A DNA stretch of 64,000 bases from Solwaraspora sp. WMMD791 (GTDB lineage: Bacteria > Actinomycetota > Actinomycetes > Mycobacteriales > Micromonosporaceae): assembly GCF_029581195.1 (NCBI RefSeq), contig NZ_CP120737.1:4441001-4505000 (forward strand), read 5' to 3'. The position numbers were made by a program, and so were the translations under genes. The notes under the pieces were generated by a model. The model was not told where the DNA came from and did not search any database. It saw nothing but the letters and a program-made list of their open reading frames with translations. Of this stretch, positions 8,125 to 16,195 are shown one piece after another (position 1 is the first letter of the stretch; each line of letters opens with the position of its first letter).

Positions 8125-9081
8125 ATGTCCGTCGCTACACCGACCCGGTTCGCCTACCTCGGCCCGGAAGGCACCTTCGCCGAACAGGCGCTGCGGAGCA
8201 TCCCTGCGGCGCAGCGCGCGGAACGGATCCCGGCCCGCAGCGTGCCCGAGGCGCTGGACGCGGTCCGCGCCGGGACCGCCGACGCCGCCCTGGTGCCGCT
8301 GGAGAACTCGATCGGCGGGGCGGTCGGAGTCACCTTCGACGAGCTGACCGGCGGCGACCCGCTGATGATCACCCAGGAGGTGGTGCTGCCGGTCGAGTTC
8401 GTGCTGGCCGCCCGCGACGGGATGGCGCTGGAGCGGGTCCGCAGCATCGCCGCGCACCCCCAGGCGTCGACCCAGTGCCGTGGCTGGCTGCGCCGACAGG
8501 TGCCGGATGCGACCGTGGTCGACGTACTGTCCAACGGGGCGGCCGCCGCCGGCGTCGCCAACGGCGAGTTCGACGCGGCGATCTGCGCGCCGATCGGCGC
8601 GACCGGACACGCGCTGACCGTACTGGCCGACAAGATCGCCGACCACGGCGACGCCGTGACCCGCTTCGTGCTGGTCCGCCGGCCCGGTCCGCTACCGGCG
8701 GCCACCGGCGACGACATCACCACGTTGGCCGTCTACATCGCCCACGACCGGGTCGGCGCGCTGCTCGCCGTGCTGATGGAGCTGGCGGTACGCGAGGTCA
8801 ACCTGACCCGCATCGAGTCCCGCCCCACCGGTGAGGCCCTCGGCCGGTACGCGTTCTTCCTCGACTGTTCCGGGCACGTCGCCGACGACCGGATGGGCGA
8901 GGCCCTGCGCGGCCTGCACCGGGTCTGCGCCGACGTACGGTTCCTCGGGTCCTACCCACGGCACGACTGGCCGCCGGCCGGCAGCGGCCGGGCCGTGGAC
9001 GGCCCGGCCCTGCGCGGTGACGACGGGTACGCCCGCGCTGCCGAATGGCTGGCCCGGATCCGCTCCGGCCAGCCCGGCTGA
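8125..9081 (+). CDS. pheA: Prephenate dehydratase
   Basis: Converts prephenate to phenylpyruvate in phenylalanine biosynthesis. The 318-residue protein has the periplasmic-binding-like catalytic domain with YLGPEGTFAEQA (11-22), VPLENSIGG, and the catalytic TRF motif in GDAVTRFVLV, followed by a C-terminal ACT domain with the regulatory ESRPTG loop. No chorismate mutase is fused, the usual actinobacterial form. It is probably leaderless. A short C-terminal tail after the ACT domain is not assigned. Confidence 0.95.
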   Translation: MSVATPTRFAYLGPEGTFAEQALRSIPAAQRAERIPARSVPEALDAVRAGTADAALVPLENSIGGAVGVTFDELTGGDPLMITQEVVLPVEFVLAARDGMALERVRSIAAHPQASTQCRGWLRRQVPDATVVDVLSNGAAAAGVANGEFDAAICAPIGATGHALTVLADKIADHGDAVTRFVLVRRPGPLPAATGDDITTLAVYIAHDRVGALLAVLMELAVREVNLTRIESRPTGEALGRYAFFLDCSGHVADDRMGEALRGLHRVCADVRFLGSYPRHDWPPAGSGRAVDGPALRGDDGYARAAEWLARIRSGQPG

Positions 9082-9104
9082 CGGACGCTGGCTACTGCTG
9101 CCGG

Positions 9105-9797
9105 CTACTGCTGCTGGTGGCCGGCGCCGCGCACCGGCGGCTCCTCCGACGGCTGGACGATCACGAAGCCCTGCCCGGCGAAGCTCATCGTGAACGCCTC
9201 ACCGGTGCGGCGGCCGAGCAGCGTACCGATGCCCAACTGCTCGGCCCGGTGGTAGCCGGTCTGCAGGCTGGCTGACCAGCAGACCGCCGCCTGCGGGTCG
9301 ACGTACGTCGGCTGGTCCACGGTCAGCACCACCGGGGTGCCCTTGGTGGTGATGGCGAGCCGGCCCTGGCCGGTGAAGACGCAGTTGAACAGCCCGGCGG
9401 ACGAGGCGAACCCCATCCCCTGCACCATCCGGATGTCGTACTGCAGGGTCGAGTCGAAGGCCAGCACGCTGGACCCGTTGATCGACAGCGCGTCGCCCGG
9501 CTCCAGGTCGATGATGTGCACGTCACTGGCCTCGTTGGCGAGGAACACGTCACCCTGACCGGTCAACTTCATCAGCGGTACGCCTTCGCCGGTGAGCCGC
9601 TGCTTGATGAAGTTGCCGAGCCCGCCCGAACCGAGCGCCTGGAACTGCACGTGGCCCTGGTAGGCGACCATCGACCCGGTCCGGGCCATCGCCTCCCCGT
9701 TGAGTTCGATCTTCAGCATCTTGGAGTTCTGCAGCCGCATGCCGGGCTGGGCCGACTCCTTCTCCAGGTGCTCGGCGGAGAACAGGGCACTGCGCAT
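9105..9797 (-). CDS. AIM24 family protein
   Basis: A 230-residue member of the AIM24 (TIGR00266-like) beta-sandwich family, built from repeated Gly-rich strands such as GNFIKQRLTGEGVPLMKLTGQG and SSAGLFNCVFTGQGRLAI. Cellular role is unknown in bacteria. It has no signal peptide. AGGAGG lies 7 bases before the ATG, which fixes the start. It is convergent with pheA, with 23 bases between stops. Confidence 0.85.
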   Translation of the reverse strand: MRSALFSAEHLEKESAQPGMRLQNSKMLKIELNGEAMARTGSMVAYQGHVQFQALGSGGLGNFIKQRLTGEGVPLMKLTGQGDVFLANEASDVHIIDLEPGDALSINGSSVLAFDSTLQYDIRMVQGMGFASSAGLFNCVFTGQGRLAITTKGTPVVLTVDQPTYVDPQAAVCWSASLQTGYHRAEQLGIGTLLGRRTGEAFTMSFAGQGFVIVQPSEEPPVRGAGHQQQ

Positions 9798-9904
9798 GGG
9801 GTTCCCTCCTGGTCAGGTTGATCGCCCCGAAGGGTAGGTGACCAGCGCAAGGAGGGTCATCGCCGAACCGGCCGGAGGCCGTTTCGAAAGGTCGGAGGCG
9901 GGGC

Positions 9905-10258
9905 TCAACCCCAGCCGAGGGCGTGCAGCCGTTCGTCGTCGATGCCGAAGTGGTGGGCGATCTCGTGGACCACCGTGATGGCCACCTCCTCGACCACGTC
10001 GGCCTCGGTGTCGCAGATCCGCAGAATCGGATTGCGGTAGATCAGAATCCGGTCCGGCAGTACCCCGGCGTAGTCCCAGCCCCGGCTGGTCAACGCATGC
10101 CCCTCGTAGAGGCCGAGCAGCTCCGGTTCACCGGCCGGGGTGTCGTCCTCGACGAGGATCACCACGTTGCTCATCAACCGGAGCAGCTCCGGCGGCACCT
10201 CGTCCAAGGCCTCCCCGACGAGCTCCTCGAAGCGTTCGCGGCTCATCTCGACCGGCAT
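9905..10258 (-). CDS. Small zincin-type metallopeptidase family protein
   Basis: 117 residues from ATG 10258. The C-terminal VVHEIAHHFGIDD contains the HExxH zinc motif (about H98-E99-x2-H102), preceded by the family block PDRILIYRNPI. This is the compact actinobacterial metallopeptidase family (COG3824-like) found near serS. An in-frame GTG at 10276 is an alternative start. CAGAAT lies 6 bases before ATG 10258 and favours that ATG. Confidence 0.82.
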   Translation of the reverse strand: MPVEMSRERFEELVGEALDEVPPELLRLMSNVVILVEDDTPAGEPELLGLYEGHALTSRGWDYAGVLPDRILIYRNPILRICDTEADVVEEVAITVVHEIAHHFGIDDERLHALGWG

Positions 10259-10333
10259 CGGTCCATTCTGCCGCACCGCTCGTCGCCGGGGACGACCTTG
10301 GACGTGGATCGGATCGTGCGCTTCGATGTGGTG

Positions 10334-10765
10334 TCAGACGGACAGGCTGGCGTTCAAGGTGATCTCGGCGCCCGGCGACAGCAGCCGGGAGATCGGGCAG
10401 TTGGCCTTCGCGGCCTCGGCCAGCTTCTGGAAGGTGTCCGGGTCGATGCCCGGGACCTCACCGACCGTCTCCAGGTCGATACGGGTGACGGTCATCCCGG
10501 CGTCGGTCTTGTCCAGGTGCACCGACGCGGTGGTCTGCACCGACGTCGGCGTGAAGCCGGCGTCCGCCAGGCCCTTGGAGAACGCCATCGAGAAGCAGCC
10601 GGCGTGGGCCGCCCCGATCAGCTCCTCCGGGTTGGTGCCCTCGCCCTCCTCGAAACGGGACTTGAACGAATAGTTCCCCTCGTATCCGCCCTTGCCGGTG
10701 CGGATGGTGCCGGAACCCTCGGTCAGATTGCCCTGCCAGCGGGCTGATGCGGTACGGATAGGCAT
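10334..10765 (-). CDS. osmC: OsmC-type organic hydroperoxide reductase
   Basis: A thiol peroxidase that reduces organic hydroperoxides. Both family cysteines are present, in AAHAGCFSMAF and AKANCPISRLLS. The N terminus RTASARWQGNLTEGSG matches the OsmC subgroup. The start is placed at ATG 10765 because TAGCGT (10778-10773) lies 7 bases upstream and the family begins there; another ATG six bases upstream is possible. It is divergent from serS. Confidence 0.9.
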   Translation of the reverse strand: MPIRTASARWQGNLTEGSGTIRTGKGGYEGNYSFKSRFEEGEGTNPEELIGAAHAGCFSMAFSKGLADAGFTPTSVQTTASVHLDKTDAGMTVTRIDLETVGEVPGIDPDTFQKLAEAAKANCPISRLLSPGAEITLNASLSV

Positions 10766-10899
10766 GGCCATGACGCTAGCCCACGCCGATGGCCGGTGCG
10801 ACGAAGCCCGGCGCAAAGGCCGACGCGCACCTGCACGCACACCGGCCTGCCGTAAACCTGCGCGCGAGGTGGCCGGCGCTGCCGGTATCGTTGGCTGCT

Positions 10900-12165
10900 G
10901 TGATCGATCTCCGCCTGCTCCGTGACGACCCGGACCTCTTCCGTGCCAGCCAGCGTGCCCGCGGTGAGTCCGAGTCCCGGGTGGACGATCTGATCGCCAC
11001 CGACGAGGCCCGGCGTACGGCCGTGCAGGCGTTCGAGGCGTTGCGTGCCGAGCAGAAGCAACTCGGCAAGCGCCTGTCCCGGGCCGAACCGGCCGAGAAG
11101 CTTGAGCTGCTCGCCCGTACCAAGAGGTTGTCGGCGCAGGTGAAGGCGGCCGAGACCGCCGTGACCGAGGCCGAGCAGGCGCTACGCCGGGCGCAGTTGG
11201 CCTTCCCCAACCTGGTCGAGGCGGGCGCGCCGGCCGGCGGCGAGGACGACTACGTCGTGCTGCGCGAGGTCGGTGACCGGCCCGACATCGACAACCCCCG
11301 CGACCACCTGGCGATCGGCGAGGCGCTCGGCGCGATCGACGTCGAACGTGGTGCGAAGGTCTCCGGCAGCCGGTTCTACTACCTGACCGGCGTCGGCGCG
11401 CTGCTGCAACTCGGCCTGCTGCAGCTGGCCATCGCCCAGTCCGTCGAGTACGGCTTCACCCCGACGATCACCCCGGTGCTGGTCAAGCCGGAGTCGATGG
11501 AGGGCACCGGCTTCCTCGGCGAACACGCCAGCGAGATCTACCGGCTGGAAGCCGACGACCTGTACCTGGTCGGCACCAGCGAGGTGCCGCTGGCGGCGTA
11601 CCACTCGAACGAGATCCTGACTCTCGACGGCCCGCAGCGCTACGCCGGCTGGTCGTCGTGCTTCCGGCGCGAAGCCGGGTCGTACGGCCGGGACGTGCGC
11701 GGCATCCTGCGGGTGCACCAGTTCGACAAGGTGGAGATGTTCTCCTTCTGTCCGCCGGAGCAGGCCCACGAGGAGCATCTGCGGCTGCTCGCCTGGGAGG
11801 AGGAGATGCTGGCCAAGGTCGAGATCCCGTACCGGGTGATCGACGTCGCCGCCGGCGACCTCGGCACCAGCGCGGCCCGCAAGTACGACTGCGAGGCGTG
11901 GGTGCCGTCGCAGGGCCGCTACCGCGAGGTCACCTCCACGTCGAACTGCACCACCTTCCAGGCCCGCCGGCTGAACATCCGCTACCGCGACGGCGAGGGC
12001 CGTGTCCAGCCGGTGGCGACCCTCAACGGCACCCTGGCGACGACCCGGTGGCTGATCCCGATCCTGGAGAACCACCAGCAGCCAGACGGTTCGGTACGGG
12101 TGCCGAAGGCGCTGCAGCCGTACGTCGGCGGCCGCGACGTCCTGGAACCCCTGGCCACCGCCTGA
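10900..12165 (+). CDS. serS: Seryl-tRNA synthetase
   Basis: Charges tRNA-Ser. 421 residues with the N-terminal coiled-coil tRNA-binding arm (about 30-110, Glu/Lys/Arg rich) and the class II core: motif 2 [17 protein letters not shown] and the Ser-binding TSEVPLAAY, then motif 3 with [14 protein letters not shown]. The GTG at 10900 gives the standard [11 protein letters not shown] start, and TATCGT 8 bases upstream suggests a leaderless transcript. An esterase remnant follows. Confidence 0.96.
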   Translation: MIDLRLLRDDPDLFRASQRARGESESRVDDLIATDEARRTAVQAFEALRAEQKQLGKRLSRAEPAEKLELLARTKRLSAQVKAAETAVTEAEQALRRAQLAFPNLVEAGAPAGGEDDYVVLREVGDRPDIDNPRDHLAIGEALGAIDVERGAKVSGSRFYYLTGVGALLQLGLLQLAIAQSVEYGFTPTITPVLVKPESMEGTGFLGEHASEIYRLEADDLYLVGTSEVPLAAYHSNEILTLDGPQRYAGWSSCFRREAGSYGRDVRGILRVHQFDKVEMFSFCPPEQAHEEHLRLLAWEEEMLAKVEIPYRVIDVAAGDLGTSAARKYDCEAWVPSQGRYREVTSTSNCTTFQARRLNIRYRDGEGRVQPVATLNGTLATTRWLIPILENHQQPDGSVRVPKALQPYVGGRDVLEPLATA

Positions 12166-12218
12166 CCGCTCCCTCTTGGCTGGGCGCAGCGGCGCAACTG
12201 GGGGTACGGCGGATACGG

Positions 12219-12817
12219 GTGGACGTGCCGTTCCGGCAGTTGCCGGTCGACCAGTCCGACGTCCGCTACCTGCACGGCCCTGATTCGCTCCGGCAGCCCG
12301 GCGTACCCGCCGGCCGGACCATCGAGTTCGGCTGGGCGGACAGCGCCGTCTACCCGGGTACGGCGCGGAAGTTCTGGGTGCACCTGCCGGCGCGTTACGA
12401 CCCGTCGCGCCCTGCTGCTCTGCTGGTGTTCCAGGACGGCTGGTGGAACCTGGACCCGGCCGGCGAGGTCCGTGGTGCCGTCGTCCTGGACAACCTGATC
12501 CACAGGGGCGACCTCCCCCCGATGATCGGTGTGTTCGTCGACCCTGGATCCATGCCTGACGGCGCTGGCGCTGGTGACGGCGCTGGTGGCGGCGGTAGCG
12601 GCCCTGGTGGCGGCGGTAGCGGCAGACCGGGCACCGGGACATCAACTGGAACGAGCCGGAGCACAACTGGCTCGCCAGCAACCTGCACGTCGCGGCCGCC
12701 CTGGCCCAAGCGGGGTACGACTTCCGGCTGGTGCTCGGCGACAGTGGGCACCACCCGAACCACCCCGGCGTGCTGCTGCCGGACGCGCTGCGCTGGCTGT
12801 GGCGACCCGAGCCATGA
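12219..12817 (+). pseudogene. Gutted alpha/beta-hydrolase (enterochelin-esterase-like) gene
   Basis: The 5' part (12219 to about 12560) encodes a recognisable esterase N terminus: AVYPGTARKFWVHLPARYD, LLVFQDGWW and PPMIGVFVDPG. The 3' part (about 12645-12817) in another frame encodes the C terminus DINWNEPEHNWLASN, FRLVLGDSGHHPNHPG and LPDALRWLWR, which includes the histidine region. The middle, which should carry the Ser nucleophile, is missing and is replaced by a short G-rich tandem repeat (about 12558-12625). Frame change plus loss of the nucleophile means it cannot encode an active esterase. Confidence 0.85.
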
Positions 12818-12819
12818 CC

Positions 12820-12872
12820 AGGTGACGCTGACGCACGTTAAAACGCGAGAATAACGTGCGTCAGCGTCACCT
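12820..12872. terminator. Perfect 21-bp inverted repeat with 11-base loop
   Basis: The left arm at 12820-12840 (AGGTGACGCTGACGCACGTT plus A) and its exact complement at 12852-12872 flank an 11-base A-rich loop. It lies between the esterase remnant (plus) and the GntR gene (minus, stop at 12889), so it can act as a bidirectional terminator. There is no T-tract, as is usual in high-GC actinobacteria. Confidence 0.7.
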
Positions 12873-12888
12873 CGACGCGTGATCGGGC

Positions 12889-13107
12889 CTACTTCGGTTC
12901 AGCCACGAACACGCCGACGCCGTCGAGGGTCTCGGTCAGTCCGGTGGCACGGAGGATCATCATCGCCTTGCCGACGACGGTGTCCGAGACGCCGTAGTCG
13001 CTACACAGCTGGGAGCGGCTGGGCAGCTCGGTGCCCGGCGGCCACTCGCCAGAATCGATCTTTGCTCGGAGTTCGTCGGCAAGGACTTGGTACTGCTGCT
13101 TGGGCAT
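12889..13107 (-). CDS. Short GntR-type winged-helix regulator
   Basis: About 72 residues comprising only a GntR-family DNA-binding domain: LADELRAKIDSGEWPPGTELPSRSQL is the typical first half, and the recognition helix region is GVSDTVVGKAMMIL. There is no ligand-binding domain. Such stand-alone forms are common in actinobacterial integrative elements. ATG 13107 has GGGGAG 5 bases upstream. No element genes remain next to it. Confidence 0.8.
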   Translation of the reverse strand: MPKQQYQVLADELRAKIDSGEWPPGTELPSRSQLCSDYGVSDTVVGKAMMILRATGLTETLDGVGVFVAEPK

Positions 13108-13633
13108 GCTCACTCCCCGGATGGCATACCCATTTGATCACCGACCTCCAAACCTCACCGGTTGCACCTGGCGCATTGACCCACAACCGGTAGCGATTGT
13201 CGGTTGTCAACGAACGCTCCCGGATGGCTCTTGGGGCGCTCACCTCCGGTCGGGGCGGTCGGCGAGTCACGCCGTCGGGCGTACCGGCTGATCGCAGCCG
13301 CAACCAGCGACCGACCGCGTACCGGCCGATCCGACCCTGGCAGGTGCGCAGCCACCGCTTCCCGACGGTCCTGCGGCGCGGCGGCGGCCTGGACCCCGGC
13401 GAGCAGAACGACCGGATCAAGGACGCCCTGCGCCGCTGGCAGTCCAGCAACGCCGCCGCAGCCGGCCCCTGAACCGGTATCCAGCGGCGGACACCGATGC
13501 CTGGTCAGTGTGCACGCGGTCTTCGCGCGGAAGTCATGGTCAGGTCACGGAACGCGAGGTACGGTTGCTGCCCCGTCGACCAAGGAGATCATCGACCAAG
13601 AGATCGTCGACCTTGGGGATCAAGGAGGACAGC
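13108..13633. other. 526-bp region without a convincing gene
   Basis: A few open frames of under 160 codons cross this stretch on both strands, but none has a recognisable domain, a good ribosome binding site or conserved-looking codon use. The most protein-like piece is on the plus strand and ends at 13472 (DPGEQNDRIKDALRRWQ), which may be a remnant. Near 13577-13624 three imperfect 15-16-bp repeats of the TCGACCAAGGAGATCA type lead into the AAGGAGG site of the next gene. Confidence 0.4.
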
Positions 13634-14515
13634 ATGCCGCGCCCCGGCCTACCCAAGCTGATCGCCACGGACCTTGACGGCACACTGGTCCGCAGCGACG
13701 AGACCGTCTCCGCGTACACCCATGAGGTGCTCGACCGTGCCCGGTCGCTCGGTATCCCGGTCGTCGGGGCGACCGGGCGCGGGCCCCGGCTGATGGAGTT
13801 GACCCGCAACGACATCCGGGCCGCCGACTACCTGGTGATGGCCGGCGGCGGCCGGGTGGTGGACCAGAGCGACCCGACCGGGGTACGGGTGCTGCGCGAC
13901 GAACGGCTGCCCGGCGACACCCTGGCCGAGATCATCACCCATTTGGAGGCGGCGGTCGGCCCGTTGACGGTGATGGTCGAGGCGTCCGACGAGCACGACG
14001 CCCCGCTGTGGGGCGACTTCGACCCGCACTGGCGCTACCCGGACCGGTTCGAGGCCCGTACCCGGGAGCAGTGCCTGTCCGGCGAGGTGATCAAGGCGTT
14101 CGCGCGGACCCCGTCGCACGACGTCGACGCGCTGCTCGCCGCCGCGATCCGGCTGATCCCGCCGACGCTGGCGACGGTCACCCAGGCCGGTCTCGGCTTC
14201 ATCGAGATCTGCCCACCCGGCGTGGACAAGGCCAGCGGGCTGTCGGTGGTCGCCGAGACCCTCGGCGTCGACCCGGCGGACGTCCTGGTCTTCGGCGACA
14301 TGCCGAACGACCTGCCGATGTTCGCCTGGGCCGGGTGGGGGCGGGTGGCGGTGTCGAACGCCCATCCGACCGTACGCCGAGCCGCCGATGAGATTACACT
14401 GCGTAATGACGATGACGGCGTAGCGATTTACCTGGATCGGTTAATGTCCGGTGATGGAAGTGCATCCACGCGTGGTCGCCACCGACCTCGACGGGACACT
14501 GCTGCGGCCCGATAA
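13634..14515 (+). CDS. HAD-superfamily Cof-type hydrolase (first copy)
   Basis: 293 residues of the Cof/haloacid dehalogenase family, probably a sugar- or nucleotide-phosphate phosphatase. Motif I is DLDGTLVRSD (nucleophile and acid Asp), motif II GATGRG, and motif IV FGDMPNDLPMF with K near KASGLSVV. AAGGAGG (13622-13628) precedes the ATG. The last 65 bases overlap the next gene in another frame and add an Arg-rich tail after the fold ends near IYLDRLM. Confidence 0.9.
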   Translation: MPRPGLPKLIATDLDGTLVRSDETVSAYTHEVLDRARSLGIPVVGATGRGPRLMELTRNDIRAADYLVMAGGGRVVDQSDPTGVRVLRDERLPGDTLAEIITHLEAAVGPLTVMVEASDEHDAPLWGDFDPHWRYPDRFEARTREQCLSGEVIKAFARTPSHDVDALLAAAIRLIPPTLATVTQAGLGFIEICPPGVDKASGLSVVAETLGVDPADVLVFGDMPNDLPMFAWAGWGRVAVSNAHPTVRRAADEITLRNDDDGVAIYLDRLMSGDGSASTRGRHRPRRDTAAAR

Positions 14516-15278
14516 GTCGCTCAGCGCCCGCACCGCGGCTGCGCTCGACGCCTTCCGGGCCAGCGGCGGGCAGGTCCTGCTCGTCACCGGCCGACCGGTG
14601 CGCTGGCTACCCGCCGTGTACGAGCAGCTTCGCGAACCCGTACCGGCGGTCTGCGCCAACGGTGCCGTGGTCTACGACCCGCAGACCGACACCGTGCTGT
14701 GCGCCGACCCGCTCGCCCCGGAGATCATGGCCGAGGTCGCCCGCCGGCTGCGGGCCGAGGTGCCCGACGTCGTCTTCGCCGTCGAGGTCGAGGACGGCCG
14801 GCTGATGCGCCACGGCGTCGACTGGCCGGAGCACTGGAACAGCGACCATCCGACCGCCCGGGTCGTCACCGACCCGGCGGAACTGCTCGCCGCACCGGCG
14901 GTGAAACTGCTGGTGCGCAGCAGTCACGACGATCCGGACCTGTTCGTCCGGATCGTCGCCGGCGCGCTGGCCGGCATCGCCGAGGCCACCCACTCGTCGA
15001 AATCCGGGCTGGTGGAGATCTCGGCGGCCGGCGTGACCAAGGCCGCCGGGCTCGCCTGGCTCTGTGCCCGGCTGGGCGTGCAGGCCGCCGAGGTCGTCGC
15101 CTTCGGCGACATGCCCAACGACGTACCGATGCTGACCTGGGCCGGGCGGGCGGTCGCCGTGGCGAACGCCCACCCGACGGTGCGGGACCTCGCCGACGCG
15201 GTCACCGCGTCGAACGCCGACGACGGCGTCGCCGTCTACCTGGAGGAGCTCATGGCCCAGCGGCAGCAGCGCCGCTGA
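14451..15278 (+). CDS. HAD-superfamily Cof-type hydrolase (second copy)
   Basis: About 275 residues, paralogous to the preceding gene: DLDGTLLRPDKSLSA (motif I), VTGRPVRW (motif II), K in TKAAGLAWL, and FGDMPNDVPML (motif IV). The start may be GTG 14451 or ATG 14454. TAATGT (14442-14447) sits 6 bases before ATG 14454, so it may have its own leaderless promoter inside the end of the first copy. The pair is a tandem duplication with diverged sequence. Confidence 0.9.
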   Translation: MMEVHPRVVATDLDGTLLRPDKSLSARTAAALDAFRASGGQVLLVTGRPVRWLPAVYEQLREPVPAVCANGAVVYDPQTDTVLCADPLAPEIMAEVARRLRAEVPDVVFAVEVEDGRLMRHGVDWPEHWNSDHPTARVVTDPAELLAAPAVKLLVRSSHDDPDLFVRIVAGALAGIAEATHSSKSGLVEISAAGVTKAAGLAWLCARLGVQAAEVVAFGDMPNDVPMLTWAGRAVAVANAHPTVRDLADAVTASNADDGVAVYLEELMAQRQQRR

Positions 15279-15305
15279 GCCTGAGACGCAGCGGCAGCGG
15301 CCGGC

Positions 15306-15944
15306 TCAGAGGTACTGGCCGGTGCGGGTGCCGCCTTCGCCGGGCTGACCGGGCTGGCCCGGCTGCCCGGGCATGCCGGGGATCATCCCGCCCGGACCGA
15401 CCGGCAGGGCCTGCCGACCGCCGGTGCGCATCTGCTCCAGCTGCAGCCGGGCCGCCATCTGCTGGGCCATCAGCGCCGCCTGGATGCCGTGGAACAGCCC
15501 TTCCAGCCAGCCGACCAGCTGTGCCTGGGCGACCCGTAGCTCGCCCTCGCTCGGCGTCGCGCCGTCCTCGAACGGCAGGGAGATCCGCTCCAGCTCCTCG
15601 CGCAGCTCCGGGGCGAGCCCGTCCTCCAGCTCGGTGATCGACCGCTGGTGGATCTCCCGCAGCCGCTGCCGGCTGGCCTCGTCCAACGGGGCGGCCCGAA
15701 CCTCCTCCAACAGCTGCTTGATCATGCTGCCGATCCGCATCACCTTCGCCGGCTGCTCGATCAGCCGCGACGGATCCTCCGGGTCGGCGGCATCGTCTTC
15801 CGCACCGCCGGCCGCACCCGCCCCGACGGTGCCGATCGGCCGGCCGTCCGGCCCGACCACCACCACCGCACCGGGCCGGCCACCGGTCGCTGCGGACTCT
15901 TCGGTCACTTCCGGGGCCTCTGGCGTATCGGTCATGCCATCCAT
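15306..15944 (-). CDS. bpa: Bacterial proteasome activator
   Basis: An ATP-independent ring-shaped activator of the 20S proteasome (Bpa/PafE, formerly DUF2587). The 212-residue protein has an acidic disordered N terminus, a helical core (RLIEQPAKVMRIGSMIKQLL, LREIHQRSITELEDGL, LVGWLEGLFHGIQAALMAQQ), a Gly/Pro/Gln linker, and the C-terminal GQYL that docks into the proteasome alpha ring. ATG 15944 and ATG 15935 are both possible starts. No proteasome genes lie in this window. Confidence 0.93.
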   Translation of the reverse strand: MDGMTDTPEAPEVTEESAATGGRPGAVVVVGPDGRPIGTVGAGAAGGAEDDAADPEDPSRLIEQPAKVMRIGSMIKQLLEEVRAAPLDEASRQRLREIHQRSITELEDGLAPELREELERISLPFEDGATPSEGELRVAQAQLVGWLEGLFHGIQAALMAQQMAARLQLEQMRTGGRQALPVGPGGMIPGMPGQPGQPGQPGEGGTRTGQYL

Positions 15945-15999
15945 CTTGACGCAGCATCCGCACCGCCCGCTCGGCGGTCCCCCGATCCCGCCGCCTCGG

Positions 16000-16074
16000 C
16001 TAGCCTTGGCCGGGTCCGCCCGGGCTAGCCTTGGCCGGGTCCGCCCGGGCTAGCCTTGGCCGGGTCCGCCCGGG
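16000..16074. repeat. Three perfect 25-bp tandem repeats
   Basis: The 25-bp unit starting CTAGCCTTGGCCGGGTCCGC occurs at 16000-16024, 16025-16049 and 16050-16074 without any change. It lies between bpa (minus) and the ABC lipoprotein gene (plus), 40 bases upstream of the latter's -35 element. Each copy includes TAGCCT, a possible -10 hexamer. Confidence 0.95.
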
Positions 16075-16114
16075 CCCCGGCTGTCAGCCGCGCCGCCTGG
16101 TCAGTCACATAGCA

Positions 16115-16143
16115 TTGACGCCGCCCGGCCGAGCGGGTAGAAC
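16115..16143 (+). promoter_or_regulatory. Canonical sigma70/HrdB-type promoter
   Basis: TTGACG at 16115-16120, a 17-base spacer, and TAGAAC at 16138-16143. It would start transcription near 16150, giving a leader of about 45 bases before the GTG at 16196. Confidence 0.7.
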
Positions 16144-16195
16144 GCCGGATGGGCCGTCGACCAGCCCCGTCGCACCCCTTGCGAGAGGACCCCCC

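Noticed and set aside
12889-13633. Prophage or integrative element around the orphan GntR gene
   Set aside because: No integrase, excisionase, tRNA attachment site or transfer gene is present, only a stand-alone regulator and a gene-poor gap.
16000-16074. Possible CRISPR array
   Set aside because: The three copies are directly adjacent with no spacers, and no cas genes lie in the window.
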